A stretch of DNA of 64,000 nt. Source: Panopea generosa. Lineage: Eukaryota > Mollusca > Bivalvia > Adapedonta > Hiatellidae. The position numbers were made by a program, and so were the translations under genes. The notes under the pieces are model-generated. The model was given only the letters and a program-made list of their open reading frames with translations. It was not told the origin of the DNA and searched no databases. Positions 35,419 through 48,105 of the stretch are shown piece after piece. The DNA is taken from contig CM055901.1 in NCBI GenBank assembly GCA_029582155.1, positions 26,982,152-27,046,151 on the forward strand. The letters are read 5' to 3'. Positions within the stretch are counted from its first letter, which is position 1. Each line of letters opens with the position of its first letter.

Positions 35419-38128
35419 TTCTCTTAATTTCAATAATTGCATAATGATCACGAAATGGTACAATATGTCACGAAGACTGCCATTTAAAGCTATCTTTATA
35501 GCTTTTCATTTGTTATATATTTTCTAAGAACTACATAATTCAGCAGTTTCCGGAATAAAAATATTGCATTTTGAATTCACAAAATATTGGTTTTATGCTT
35601 GCGTCGATCAAATTTAATACATACGACCCAATGTCAGTTGCCACATTTACCATTTACCGATTTGTTTTATAGATATATTTATTGTAGATCTAGATCAGTG
35701 TTATACATTGATTTTCTACTGCAAGATCCAGATAAATATCCGTTATCTTCTTAGGAATCAGTAGTTTATTGTAACAGGATGATCCTTTTTTTATGATGAT
35801 ATCAATATCTGCTGCGAAAACAATTTTGATTAATTCATCTAAGTTGAATCATTGATATTTGCCTTTCGTATATGGTATTGGATTTATTATTGCCTTGCTG
35901 GAATACGTGGACGAATACACCGTTACATTAGGTTTATGACTTTATCTCATTAAAACGTGTTGTTTTTTTCTGATAGATTCGGGGTTTTGGAAAATTACTG
36001 TCCACGGTTCAATTTCCTTTTCTGTCATATTAAATGTATGTTTGGTCTTACTGACATTGAAAGTGTTAGTTATATAGCCAAATATAGCATTGATGACTAC
36101 GCTCGTGAAATCTACTTAATAACTGGTCGAAATGTTATCCGACACAGGCACGGAATGGTTCTGATGACGAAATAGTAATAGTTTGGACTTAGCACAGCAA
36201 CATGTTTTGTTTTTAGTTATATTCTTGTTATATTGTCACAGTACTCCAAATACCAGCTTAAAGAACAGTCGGTAATATTAATAGCGAGAGATACAAGCAT
36301 TGAGGTTTCTGTAACGACTGACCAACACTTAGCCGCAAGCTACTTCACAAATTGTGTCTATAATCACAATTGAGAACTAAGGCGGTTGTCAGGATTATAA
36401 GGCGTATATAGAAGTATTCAGGACTGGCATTGGGGTATTAACATTGCGTTATAGGAATAAGTTCGACGTTTCATGCGGTTATCAAGACAACTGATAATAA
36501 GTTTAATCTGCGGTCAGTCCATCAGCTAGAGCAACTATAATGTTTGTATGTAGTCATTAACAATTATCTCTCGCCAAACCAAGTGTAATATTTATAGTAT
36601 GTTCGCTGCAATAACATTATACTGATGCTTGATTATTTATTTTTAAAATATAATAGTACATATTTATTATGACCTATTTTTAAATGAAAGACTCTTTGTT
36701 TGATAAATGGACTATATGACTCATAAATAATATCTAATAGTACATGTAACTCTTATTATATCTTATAACATGTAAAATTTCCTTATATAAACTTTGTGAT
36801 TAACACTTTATACACCAGTTAAGTACATATAGATAACAAATAACTGACGTCTATTCTAACTAGCAAGCAAATACAGACACGACACAACCATCAACGTCAA
36901 CATAAGTCTAGTAATATAGTTTGGAGAAAACACATAATTAAACGTAAAATAGTGATTAATTTCATTAACCAAGTTAATTAATCTAAAATACTTTTAACGT
37001 CCTACTTTCTATTAAATTGTACATAAACACTCGTTATTTTTACTGCTTTTGAATTGTTTTAATTATTTTTGTCAATAACATGTCTTTATGTCATCGGTTT
37101 ATTTCTCAATTACGTCACAAATCCATATAAAAACGTCACATTACAAAGGAGTAATAAATCCAAACATCTAAACTTAATTCCAATATCGTGTTTCTCGTCA
37201 GCAAACGCCCTTAACTGTATTTGTTTGAATGTTAGCTTGCGGATAGGAAAACAATTTCCACCGCATTTATGACAGCAATAGTCCAAAAGTCAGTACAACA
37301 TCTGCAGCACAGATAGTTGACAGATGATGCCATCAAAAACCACAGACAAAACAAACGGCTTGCAATCATGTGGTTTTCATTAGTGGTCGTTATAAAAGAG
37401 GTTGTATCTGCATCTGGTGCACTGAAAAACGCACATGTTGGTAAAACTAATTTAAGTCTTAAAAATTCAATATCATAAGACGGAAAGCCATTAACCAGTT
37501 TCGACAAAGCCATTTTTGTTCTTTTGACCAAAACATAATTATCGATTCCGTTATAAATATAAGCATTTTTTAAAGAAATTATATCACCCACAAAATCAAA
37601 AGTCACGCAAAATGCATATTTAAATCAATTTAATAAAGAATTCTTATGAAAGAATTGCAAATGCGATTAAAATTGTCACCAATTGTGGTACCATTTTTTT
37701 TAAGAATACAAAAGTGCGTTTTTAAATGAATTGAGTGTATATTTCCAACATTTTATTAGTATGTTCACATGCTAAGCAATATGAATGCATTTAATATAAA
37801 TATTGTATTTTATAGTGTTTTTTTCTCAATCTATATTTTATCTTTGTAATGTAGAAATTTTTAGAAATTATACTTCCCAACGAATAAATTGCAACCGGAT
37901 ATAAAGTCAGTCTCAGATGCTGTCCTGCATGATGGTTATAATAAAACACCAACGAACGAAAAAACAACCTGAAAATATTGACAAATTCACAATTTCCACA
38001 TACTTAAATGAACTATAATAACGTTATCAACTCCCATGTGTTCTAATTGCTTCTATGTATGATTCTATAAACTGAAGATCATTTGTCACTGCCACATATT
38101 GGTAGAGGATGCATCTTCGAGTAGTAAA
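35419..38128. other. AT-rich DNA with one 124-codon minus frame (37232-37606)
   Basis: The frame 37232-37606 on the minus strand starts 'MTFDFVGDIISLKNAYIYNG' and has a hydrophobic stretch near its end ('LFCLWFLMASSVNYLCC'). No family is recognised and such a length can occur by chance here. No other feature. Confidence 0.35.
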
Positions 38129-38374
38129 GAGTAATGTACGGAATCTACAATGTACTGCAATGTCTGTAAGAGTAGTGTACGGAGTCTACAATGTATTACA
38201 CTGAATGTTGGAGTAGTGTACGGAGTCTACAATGCATTACACTGAATGTTGGAGTAGTGTACGGAGTCTACAATGTACTGCAATGTCTGTAAGAGTAGTG
38301 TACGGAGTCTACAATATATTACACTGATTGTTGGAGAAGTGCACGGAGTCTACAATGTATTAAACTGTTTGTTA
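38129..38374 (+). repeat. 41-bp tandem repeat, six copies in ABBABB order
   Basis: Six 41-bp units start GAGTAGTGTACGGAGTCTAC or a close form. Two versions of the second half alternate: A ends TGTACTGCAATGTCTGTAA, B ends TGTATTACACTGAATGTTG. The order A B B A B B shows that a 123-bp trimer was duplicated once. Confidence 0.93.
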
Positions 38375-39128
38375 CAAATTAAAAGTAAACCAAAAAGATG
38401 AACAATATAAAAAAATAGTATTGACGCGATATGACGTTAACTGGATGGTATAAGATATGTGTTTGCTTCCCTTGATTTGTTTACCTGAGGAACGTTCCAA
38501 GTGAAACAAAATAAACTTAGATGTATACAAACATTTACCATTTCATAAGCACTTATTTTTTATCCGTGAAAGAATATTGTTTATGTTCCTTATTTCAAGT
38601 TCTTGCTCTCGTAAAAGTCAATAACTTTCGAAGCTAGAACTTATCATGCATGTTTGAATTTTAGTTTTGCTTTTCTGGGTAGGCTATCTGACACTGATTT
38701 ATATTTTCTTGTGAAACTGAGTCTAGTATGTATGCCCCTCTTACACTAGGAAGAAATTGTCTCATATACATGTTGTTGTTGTTTTTTGTGTGTGTGGTTC
38801 TTTTTTTTTTCGGCAATAATTTCTATGCTGTTCCGCGAACTTGATCAATTCTTCGTCAGTTTGTCAAACGAGTTTCATTTCCAAGACTAGTTTGGCGTTA
38901 CTCGTACTTTCAACAACACGCAATGTGATTTATATATAAAACGTGTTTGTTATGGATGAGTTGTCCCTCCATTTTTATTTGACGAATTATTTCAAGGAAG
39001 CAAATTGAACCAGTAACGTAGAGTTTGGCCATTGGTCTTTGCCTGGGACTGTTATCAATATCAGGATTCAGGGTTGTGATAATGCCCTGCCTAAATGAGT
39101 TCTAAGTAGTGATAATGTCCTACTCATG
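38375..39128. other. Unique AT-rich DNA
   Basis: A short TGT repeat and T run near 38775-38810; otherwise nothing. Confidence 0.45.
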
Positions 39129-39475
39129 GAAAATATAAAACGGGATTTCTATATTGAATTAAATATTGTTGTTTTTGGGTTTGCTTAAAGTACGGTTATT
39201 AAGATACGAGAATTGTACATGTACTATATTTGGCATGAGCAACACAGTACATATAGAAGACAAATATTTCAATTCTAAAACTAAATATTGTTCATACATA
39301 TTATTAAGTTATTTAAAATATCTTTAATTATATCCCTTTCACTTTTTCGAGTTTTATTTCAATAAAATTATACAATAATTATGCTATTTTGGGATACATA
39401 CACATCCAGAGATATAAATTGGTGGTCATGCATTTCATGCCTCACTACTCAGTTGAACTGTGTTCTTTTGTGTTT
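39129..39475 (+). repeat. Diverged duplicated segment, copy 1
   Basis: Matches 41375-42095 in order. 'AGTACGGTTATT.AGAT.CGA' and 'TTTGGCATG.GCAACA' lie near 39190-39245 and 41413-41463; 'CACTTTTTCG' and 'CAATAATTAT' lie near 39340-39380 and 41967-42004. Copy 2 has about 0.4 kb extra between these blocks. The source element is not recognised. Confidence 0.65.
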
Positions 39476-40918
39476 ATAAAATAAGGTCTACGTACGTTTC
39501 CACGATAAACATATATTTCACATATATATATAAATCATTGTACAATTCTGCATGTTTTACGTTTATACTTACCCAAGTTAATGTAAGTGAAACCCAGTCC
39601 AGATAAGGTAAGTTATAAACAAACGGAAGATGAACAATACCATGTACCTCAGTTTTTTTCTGAAAAAAAGCAGGACAAAAGCAATTTACTGAGATCATAA
39701 TCCAAGAACCAACAGAAGAAAATATGATTAAAACTTCAAATTGATTTTCTCTATTTGGAAGTGAGTGTGATGATTAAAAGATGATAAGATAGATGTCTAA
39801 CAGGAGACGTGACAGTTAACACATTCACGAGTACCTTATATACTGCATTTGCTATGTTCCTGGTAGAGAGAGAAAGAGAGAGAAACTAATAAGTTTAAGG
39901 TATTTTTTTTTTGATAACACATGGCCTTCTTGAATTTGTTAGTGAGAATTTGCGGCAGATATAAAGTCTGTAGATGCTAAACATGTTTATGTTTTATTAC
40001 GGTTATGCATTGGGAACCTTGTAGTCAACCTAGAGCGAAGGTTTCGAATATCTCAAAAACAACATTCAGTAATGGTTTCAAAAAAAAACTTAACAGACAT
40101 TATATGTTTTTCCTATATTCATATTTATCTGCTGGACGGTCGAACCAACATTAATGATTTTCCCTAGATCGATGCAAGACTGTTTTAAGAGCATGTAGAT
40201 AATTTTACCAAGTGCCTAGTTTTATATACAGGTGTGACATATTTTAAATAATCATGTGCATTCACAACCGATTCACTGAACCCATCAATCGTTAACTAGG
40301 CGTTTCAATTTTCAATTAAAAATCATCCAAGTAAGTCGTTAGTTCTGGTGTAATAATAGCAGAAGTCTTAAATCATGTTATTCCATCTAATTTGGTTAAT
40401 GAATTCAAAATAGAATAGTTAAATATATAACAGCCTTCAGATATCCTTTTATGATATACAAAATTACAGGAATAGCGCTTTTAAACTTTGATTATGTTAT
40501 TCCCTGTGTATGATACAAACAGATCTATATTGTTTATCTATGTTAATTAAATTTATATCAAAGGCAAACATCTTTCATAACGCTTCCCACATGCAACTGA
40601 TGCCTACCCTGGAGCTGCTTTGTGAAACCGACATCAAAGTCCAAGCTTATCATCAAGCATTGTTAGGTTCTTTTTTTAATCATAAACGGAAATAACATCA
40701 ACATAAAAGAGGACTATTTATGTTTAAAACTCTTGAATGGATGTACAACTAAGCGGACTTTTCTTGTCTCGATGACGTTGGCTCGTACAATGAAAGTTAT
40801 TCGATATTTTTATTCATTTCGAAAACGATATTTGTTAATAATGTTTTTCTAAAATAAAAATGAATAACACTTCATTATGCAGTGCTCGTTTTCATGTCGT
40901 TTGATTTATTTAAGGATT
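39476..40918. other. AT-rich DNA, nothing recognised
   Basis: A GA-rich run at 39868-39885. No supported gene. Confidence 0.45.
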
Positions 40919-41011
40919 AAAAGCCGAATTTTGAGTACTGATCGGGTGATGAAAAACATTAGGCCAGTTTAATGTTCATGAAGCCCGATCAATACTCAAA
41001 ATTCGGCTTTT
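40919..41011. repeat. Near-perfect inverted repeat (28-bp stem, hairpin)
   Basis: 40919-40946 and 40984-41011 are reverse complements over 28 bp with a single mismatch (G-T type when transcribed). The 37-bp centre can pair further (TGATGAAaaACATT with AATGTTCATGA), leaving a small loop. Outer flanks are also partly complementary. There are no TA or TTAA duplications at the edges. It could be a foldback element, a small-RNA hairpin or a MITE remnant. Confidence 0.85.
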
Positions 41012-41374
41012 TATCTTTGTACTTACATAATATTTTCCAACTATTTTAAATAAAGCTGTTACGTTATTTTTGCAATTTTGATATTTAAAAAGCAAATATA
41101 CGCATTTAACCGCAGAGCCAATGTCACGAATGTATCGGCGACGTTGTCAACATACTGGGTAAGTGCCATCATTTGTATGGCAACTTACGGCAAACGTCCC
41201 TTGAATCGAACAGCAACGTGACGTCTCACTAGCAAAACAAAATTTTGCGACCAGTGAAATGTAAAATGATCATTTTTATCTCCGCCCAGCTAATGTTTTT
41301 TATTGGGTAATAAAATGCAGTTAATATAAACAGTTCATTTAGGACGATTGCAGTAAATCATAAATTTAATGTGA

Positions 41375-42095
41375 AACATGTGTTAAATTAAATATTTTGT
41401 GATTTGGCTACAAGTACGGTTATTTAGATGCGAACATTCTACTGTATTTGGCATGCGCAACATATATGGATAGCAAATGTTTTAATCTAAACAATATATT
41501 TCTCTTTAATGTTTTTGGTTAAAAATAATCGTTTGTTATACCAAGGACTTGTATTGAAGGATAGGAAACTTGCATCATCGGACTTAATGTTGATAAAACA
41601 GCACGCGAAAGATTCATAATTTGCAAATTAAGCATTCATAATTTACAGGCAACTGATTTCTTGTACATAAAATGTAAGTTGGAATGGAAAAGTTATCGTA
41701 ATTTGTCGTTATTTTAGCTTCAGTATACAAATTTTGTAATCACAAGTACTTCAACAATTTCAAACATAAATTTCTGGAAATTGTATTGTTTTGATAACAC
41801 TTTTATTCTGCAGTGTTAGAATTTTGATTTGTGTTCCTGTGATGAATGGAAGTGAAGATAATTAGAAACGAGATATTGCAGATTTTGCGTGAATACACGA
41901 CCATTCACGAAATCTCAATCAGTTGCCTTTCCTTCTCTATATGATTCCTTGGTTATATCACATTCACTTTTTCGTTTTTTCTAAAAAACATATGCAATAA
42001 TTATAATTAGGGATACCTACAAATCAAGGTAAAATGGGACTGAGATGTTTTCAGGTCTACCTACACCGATGAGTTTTGTTCTTTGTCAAGGAATT
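41375..42095 (+). repeat. Diverged duplicated segment, copy 2 (with ~0.4 kb extra)
   Basis: Partner of 39129-39475. The extra 41530-41930 part has no match in copy 1: either an insertion here or a deletion there. Confidence 0.6.
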
Positions 42096-42819
42096 CAGCG
42101 GTAATGATATATTTCATATATAATTTTTTAAAGTATATTTTTCATAGCAGAATACTATACCAATATGATGGTGCACATTAACAACGTAGGTTGATCAGCT
42201 TGGGTGCAGTGACACCTTAAGACTCTTAAATAGAAATCATCATATGATCATACATATATGTACCAGTTAAAGTCGTATTGCAGTACATGAAAAGTTGGTC
42301 TACTCATCTGCAGCAAGAAATCGCAACCATTATTAACTATTTCGAAAATATCTCAGGTCGAATCACGTGGGACTTTCTTCAAATGTAAGAAAACAGGGGT
42401 GCAACTGTGTAGTGAGACGTAAAGAGATATTTGTTCAATGTTTGTTATATGTGATAAACTGTAAAGACAATCTCGAGTTAAGTTTTAGCTTTGAAAATAT
42501 AGTCCAGTCAATACTATCATATACTTATACAACATTTATTATGGCTTAAATTGTTAAATGTATTTAAGACGTTAAATAAAATAATGGTTTCTGAAAAAAG
42601 AAATAACTTCAAGTAAGATATAAAATACATAATCATGAAAGTCTTGGAAGTTCCTATTTCACACATTTAAATAAAAACTAAGTATTCGAGAAAAAATTTT
42701 TTTTTGGAATTTTGGCAACAGTAGAAGTCTTTGATACAAACTTCAATGTACTACATTGTTATATATAGTATTATACATCGCCATTGCTTTTTTTTTATAA
42801 AAAAACCTGAGCGTTTTTA
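42096..42819. other. Unique AT-rich DNA
   Basis: No gene seen; a 60-codon frame at 42367-42549 has no motif. Confidence 0.45.
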
Positions 42820-42821
42820 TA

Positions 42822-44182
42822 CACTGACCTAAATAAGGATAACTTTACATAGACTTGAAAAGTAAATGTAAATATGTTGTACATATCAAAGGTTAATTTT
42901 GTTCATCAAAGCTTCAATGCCATATAAGTGTGCTTGTGTAATTAATTTGGACAAATCAGACAACGCACATGTTTTTATAAACAGTTAAGTGGAGAGAGGT
43001 CAAAATGGAAATTCCAGAAAAATACAAATAATCACACAACATTTGGAAAAGACATAAAGTACTGACTGAGGGCAATAAGTGGTTTTTAAAAAGCACCAGT
43101 CGCCTCATTGAATTTACGTAACGCTGTATGAGTACGTTTGGAATGCGTTGCCATTTTAACGGAAGTGCATTTCAGAGGTCAATTCATTCCATATATGTTC
43201 TATGGAGTCTGGGGATAAAGTAGTGACAAGGTAAGAGGTTAACCTTATTTTGAGCAAGGAATTGTGCGGTTATACACGCAATGTCAGACCTTCCAATGTA
43301 TGCCGGAAATGGTCAGGTCCGTTATTTTGCAACAATGGTATCATTGTACCGTTTAAAACATTGATTTGTTGATATTTCCGTGGATATTTACCAGATCAGT
43401 TTTCATATTCCCCATTATCCCACCCCAGACCATAATATTTCCACCTACAAATCTGTCTCTCTTCCGCTTGCAACCAAATATTTATTTCATTGAAACTGCG
43501 ATAGATGCCATCTGTATGGCTGACAGTAACCAGCAATTCATCGCTAAGAAGTACCGGCAGCCGCTGGTTTCGTGTGAATTGCAAATGACGTCGTGCCCGT
43601 AACAGTCTGGAAGCTCGGTGACGAGCTGTCATAATCTGTCCAATATATGGCTGACGAGCACGAATAGAACACGGTGATGTCTCAAACGTTTTATGGTCGT
43701 CTGAGCATGCACCCTGTAACGCCGAGCAGTAATGGTTGCTGGTAAGTAACGATTACGTAAATATGTGAACGTAAAAGCGATGCCTTTGGTAACCAAAATG
43801 ACGCGCAACGTTATTTACCATTGACCCCGCCCTGGGCATACAAATTGCTTTGTTTCTCTGATTTTCAGAAAAAGTGGCATCATTACAAGCATTTTTTTTT
43901 TAAAAACAAATTTATTCTTTATTATCTCGGCTAAGCGGCAAATGATACTTATCAGTGTAAAAACTGTAAGTGAAACACCTGTTGTTGCGTAGGTGCAAAG
44001 TAAGGAAAACGATTTTCCTACTTTGACGCATGAATATACCGGCACTTTTGAAAAGAAAAATGCATAATCGTTATCACGATTAAATCGTGCTAACCTTGAT
44101 TGTGTTACACTTACCTAAACATATATGGTAACAAAAGAAATATCTGAACAAATAAAGTGTAAGTCTTAATTTTTGGTCAGTG
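42822..44182 (-). mobile_element. Tc1-like transposon, both ends present (1,361 bp)
   Basis: The left end is CACTGACCTAAATAAG (42822) and the right end, read inward, CACTGACCAAAAATTAAG (from 44182). TA lies at each junction (42820-42821 and 44183-44184). The length is about that of an intact Tc1/mariner element. The minus strand holds a decayed transposase. Terminal repeats are short and diverge inward. Confidence 0.9.
43140..43835 (-). pseudogene. Tc1-like transposase, heavily decayed
   Basis: On the minus strand from about 43837: 'MPRAGSMVNNVARHFGYQRH' (helix-turn-helix start), then a stop. 'ITARRYRVHAQTTIKRLRHH' corresponds to the second DNA-binding domain. 'MTARHRASRLLRARRHLQFT' then leads to 'VLLSDELLVTVSHTDG' with the first catalytic Asp (family SDESRF). 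'ERQICRWKYYGLGWDNGEY' is the region after it. 'SPDSIEHIWNELTSEMHF' (around 43200-43150) holds the catalytic Glu. The second Asp region is not readable. Multiple stops and frame changes; not functional. Confidence 0.8.
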
Positions 44183-44184
44183 TA

Positions 44185-45952
44185 GTTTACACATTTATGT
44201 TCGCTGGTGCTTTATAATCACTCATTTTGTATCGGATACTTTCAACATGAGACCCTGGTGGAAAGCTACCATTAGCAATTGTGAACACATAATGAATCTC
44301 AATGATCAAATACTAAAGTGCAATATTATTGTATTTGAGGATTTAGGTCTCGGGTCATGAGTTTCTGTCTCAACACTTATACCTTTTACGGCAGGGAAAG
44401 TAAATACTTTTTTTGTATACCGCAGTGGAAGATGTCATTTCATTTGCATATTTGCAAGATCAACATATAGCTAAAGGCCATAAAGTGTTTTAAAGTCATT
44501 TCTTATTTTGTTATGCTTATCCTCGTAAATTATATTTTATATTGAAAGATTATTGTTCAGTTTATTTCATAGCTATTATTTTAGACGCTTATCTCAGCCA
44601 AAAAAATCGTTTTCTTATTTTATTTGAGAAAAAGTATAAATCATGTATCAATTAAATAAACTTTTTGAATGCTAATAAAATACGAGTACTTATTTTTCAA
44701 AGTCGGATGAATCTTTTTTTTTTTAGTAATCATAGAATTATGATAGCTATTGGCAACATTCAGTGCAGAGGTTTTATAAATGAGAATTGGGCACAAAATA
44801 GGTAAATGGCTCCCTTGACAGGATAGAGAACTTGATTTTATAAGTGTGAAAGACCCTTTATTTAGAAACACTAAAATGTATCACATTAGCATATGTCTAT
44901 CAGAAGTTTTTGCAAAACATTTAAATGGTCTATGTTCCAGCTTTGCGTTGATCTTAGCTATTGAAACAAGTGTTTGCTTTAGAATATTTTCTTTATTTAC
45001 CACTGGGTTAGGGTTAGGTTGATCTCCCGAATTAAGAATGTGCCACTTAATGTATTCCAATTTTACAAAAACAAAGTGTTCGTTGAAGTATCCATCCTAA
45101 TTAATACACACATACCATTAACGATGCTTGTCAGACAGTGTTCTTCCTATGGGAACGTAATTACAATATTCCCATTTATTCGGCCATGTTCTACTTCACT
45201 TTGCAAAGTATGTGTTAAATAAGAAAAAAGTAAATCAATTTAAACTGACACATTTTATACTCTGACAAAGAAATAATGTAGTTCTTATGTTAAATATTTA
45301 ATACTTATTCTTTAAAACGCGGGTAATAAAAAACGTTGACATATGTAGGTTCAATATGTCAACCTTGACATCTTTGCACTAATATGATTGCCACCAAAGT
45401 GGTTTAGAAATTGTATATTAAATAAAGTAAATTGAGATTACACTGTTATTTTAATCAAGTTGTTTATATATGCTCATGAACAATATATGTTCATGTTATA
45501 ATGGTGTCTTACCAATAATAACTAATAATGCGATTCCTCGATAGTACAGAAGAATTGAAAACAGCAGACTTGGTTTAAGTAAATATGTTCAACGGGGTTA
45601 ATAAACACTCATATCATGCCTTTATTATTGTTTACGAACAGAATAAACTCCGTCATTAACAAGAAAACACAAATACTAACACCGCCGTTAATCACTTGGC
45701 GATATTGTACGACCACCCATAGCAGTAACACTGATATTGTGATTGTCGATAGTATTTGACAAACGGATCCCTTGGAAGTGCAGACAGACAATAGCAGAGT
45801 AAGTTTTATTAAGTCAGTTCATTAGAATAATGGAATATACATCCTTCATCTAACACCTAAGCACCGACTTGAGTAATATTCGTTATGAATACACTATTTC
45901 AAGGAATGGATTTTTACTGGTGAAGGAAGACCTCAAAATAATTTAGTAGAAA
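44185..45952. other. AT-rich DNA, nothing recognised
   Basis: Only short frames. A 13-bp telomere-like GGTTAGGGTTAGG at 45006-45018 is too short to mean much. Confidence 0.45.
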
Positions 45953-46268
45953 CACCATCCTTCCACATGTAACTGGCAACCATCATTCTTTCACAAGTAT
46001 CTGGCAACCACCATCCTTCCACAAGTAACTGTCAACCACCATCCTTCCACAATTGACTGGCAACCGCCATCTTTCCACAAGTAACTGGCAGCCACCATTT
46101 TTCCATATGTGACTGGCAACCACCACCCTTCTTTATGTAACTGGCAATCACCATCCTTCCACAAGTAATTGGCAAACATTATCCTTCCACAAGTAACTGG
46201 CAACCATTATCCTTCCACAAGTAACTGGCAACCACCATCCGTCACAAGTAACTGACAACCACCATCCT
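45953..46268. repeat. 28-bp minisatellite, ~11 copies
   Basis: The unit reads AACCACCATCCTTCCACAAG plus TAACTGGC, with substitutions. It ends directly upstream of the LINE at 46290. A minus-strand frame over it is a repeat shadow. Confidence 0.93.
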
Positions 46269-46353
46269 TTCGAGTACATTCTATGGATAATATATGAAAA
46301 TTGGATACTTTATGAATTTATAATCATTAACTACTATACAGCATACAGTAGAA

Positions 46354-48105
46354 ATGCAGTCGATATTATCAGAAGAAAACATATCACAGAAACGTGAAAA
46401 CAACGCCAGTTATGTTGCATCAGACGATTCAACTTTGTCAACTTTACACATAACATCTAGTTTTGAAGAGGACTGCAATAGTGGTCATTCATTTAAAGAA
46501 CTGTTCGAAAATATTCTTTATCGAACTGAAAACCATGACCATCAACTAACACTTCATTTCACGTCTAAGTCATATTACGAATGTTTTGCTGCCAAATTAT
46601 ATTCTGACTCTGCAACTAGCATCGAAACAGACGAAAAAACGCACACATCAAAACGCACAACGTATGTACGCGGATTGAGATGCGACATTGCTTTGGATAG
46701 CAAACACCATTCCGTTTCTGTTTCTGGAGTAAGACATGTTTTGTGGAGAAATAAAATATTTCCAAAACTTGCAAATCAATTATTCAAGAGTATGTGGAGG
46801 ACATAGATAACAAACGTATTTAAAAGAAAACAAACACGCAAACGATTGTTTCGGACTCTGCACCACACCCATACACCCACAGGAGATCCTTTATGTACAA
46901 GTACATCTGTGATCCAAAGACCGGCGCAGTTACCGAACGGTGAGATTCCATTTAGTGAGCAGTCCATTGCCTCATTGATGAAAACAATCACGAAAATGGA
47001 ATCTGATATCAAAGAAGTAAAGGAGACATTAATAAAATTAATGGACACATTTAGACCTGTAACCTTCGCTAATGTACTTAAATCTCATGCAAATCTCCAA
47101 GCCGATACAGTCACTGCCAGGTCAAAAGAAAAAGCCCCATCAATCAAAGCCGAACGCTACCAGATTCCAGTGATCATTAACTCTAATCCAAAAGACACTA
47201 CTCATCATAATTTTGAAAAGCAACACAAAATGTCTACAGAAGCGCCAAAACACATATTAAGTATTGGCGATTCAATCCCGAGCGGAATAAATCCAAAAGG
47301 TCTCGATAATTATGTTCGGAAACATGCATCAAGCGGGGAAACAATCCAGTTACTATACAAAGATATACGGCTGTAGGATATGAAAGTATTTAGTAAGGTT
47401 ATAAAAATTGCTGGAGGAAATGATGCACCAAAAGGCACAGACACATTTGAAGAAGACTATGAACGCTTGCTGAGTTTCATAAAAACAGCAAAGCAGGACT
47501 GCGAAGTGTATTTATGTTGAATAGCACAACGAAAGGACGTTGATGTTCAATATCTGAACACGTCCATTAAGCGACTAGGTGCTTATTGTGGGCGCTTTGG
47601 GGTACAATGCTTCTCAGAAACAAGTGAAATGTTTTACGACAAAGATCACTATCCGGAACCATGGTATTTTGCTTAAGATGGAATATATGTGTAAAACGGC
47701 TACTAGACGGTTTGAGTAGAAAAACAGGCATTTCAGTCAGTTGCAAAACATGTTCATTTGGCTTGCAAAATAATCATATTTTACAAGAAATGGCCAACAG
47801 AACAAACGACTGGAGCGGTATCAACATCGCGCAGATCAAGACAGGTGAATTTTACGGACAATCGGCCACATTTCAATGATTTTACAACCCAGGCCGGGCC
47901 TTCAAGAGAAAACGACTACGCGGAAAATCAAGTTATAAGTTACGCACGTGGTAGTGTATCAACAAATCGTGTAGCATACCATAATGATTACGTAGATAAT
48001 AGGCCTTTCAGCCATGCACACGGAGGTCATAAATCTCGAGCAATACGATGTTGTTACTGTGGAATTATTGGCCATTATTAAAGAGATTGTTGGGAAAGAT
48101 AGGAA
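46354..48105 (+). pseudogene. LINE ORF1: GDS-type hydrolase domain plus CCHC zinc knuckle
   Basis: Most of the length stays in one frame, interrupted by in-frame stops at about 46804, 47374, 47518 and 48079, with a frame change near 47680-47750. In order: an N-terminal domain ('LHFTSKSYYECFAAKLYSDS', 'GLRCDIAL', 'VSVSGVRHVLWR'); a short helical linker ('MKTITKMESDIKEVKETLIK'); an SGNH-hydrolase-like part starting 'HILSIGDSIPSGINPKGL' (GDS block, Ser candidate), with 'AGGNDAPKGT' (GGND block) and 'VKRLLDGLSRK'; then a CCHC knuckle (Cys-x2-Cys-x4-His-x4-Cys) at about 48051-48090. ORF1 proteins with an esterase-like domain are known in CR1 elements; they bind the element RNA. Its coding frame is unusually well kept for a dead copy. 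Confidence 0.8.

Noticed and set aside
37232..37606. 124-codon minus-strand frame as a host gene
   Set aside because: No recognised domain, no neighbouring exons, and the length is near what chance gives over six frames of AT-rich DNA.
40919..41011. Rho-independent terminator
   Set aside because: The hairpin is followed by a few T, but this is eukaryotic DNA with no bacterial gene upstream, and the arms are far longer than terminator stems.
43366..43602. Plus-strand 78-codon frame
   Set aside because: It is the antisense shadow of the Tc1-like transposase pseudogene on the minus strand.
45006..45018. Interstitial telomere repeat (GGTTAGGGTTAGG)
   Set aside because: Only about two units; too short to distinguish from chance.
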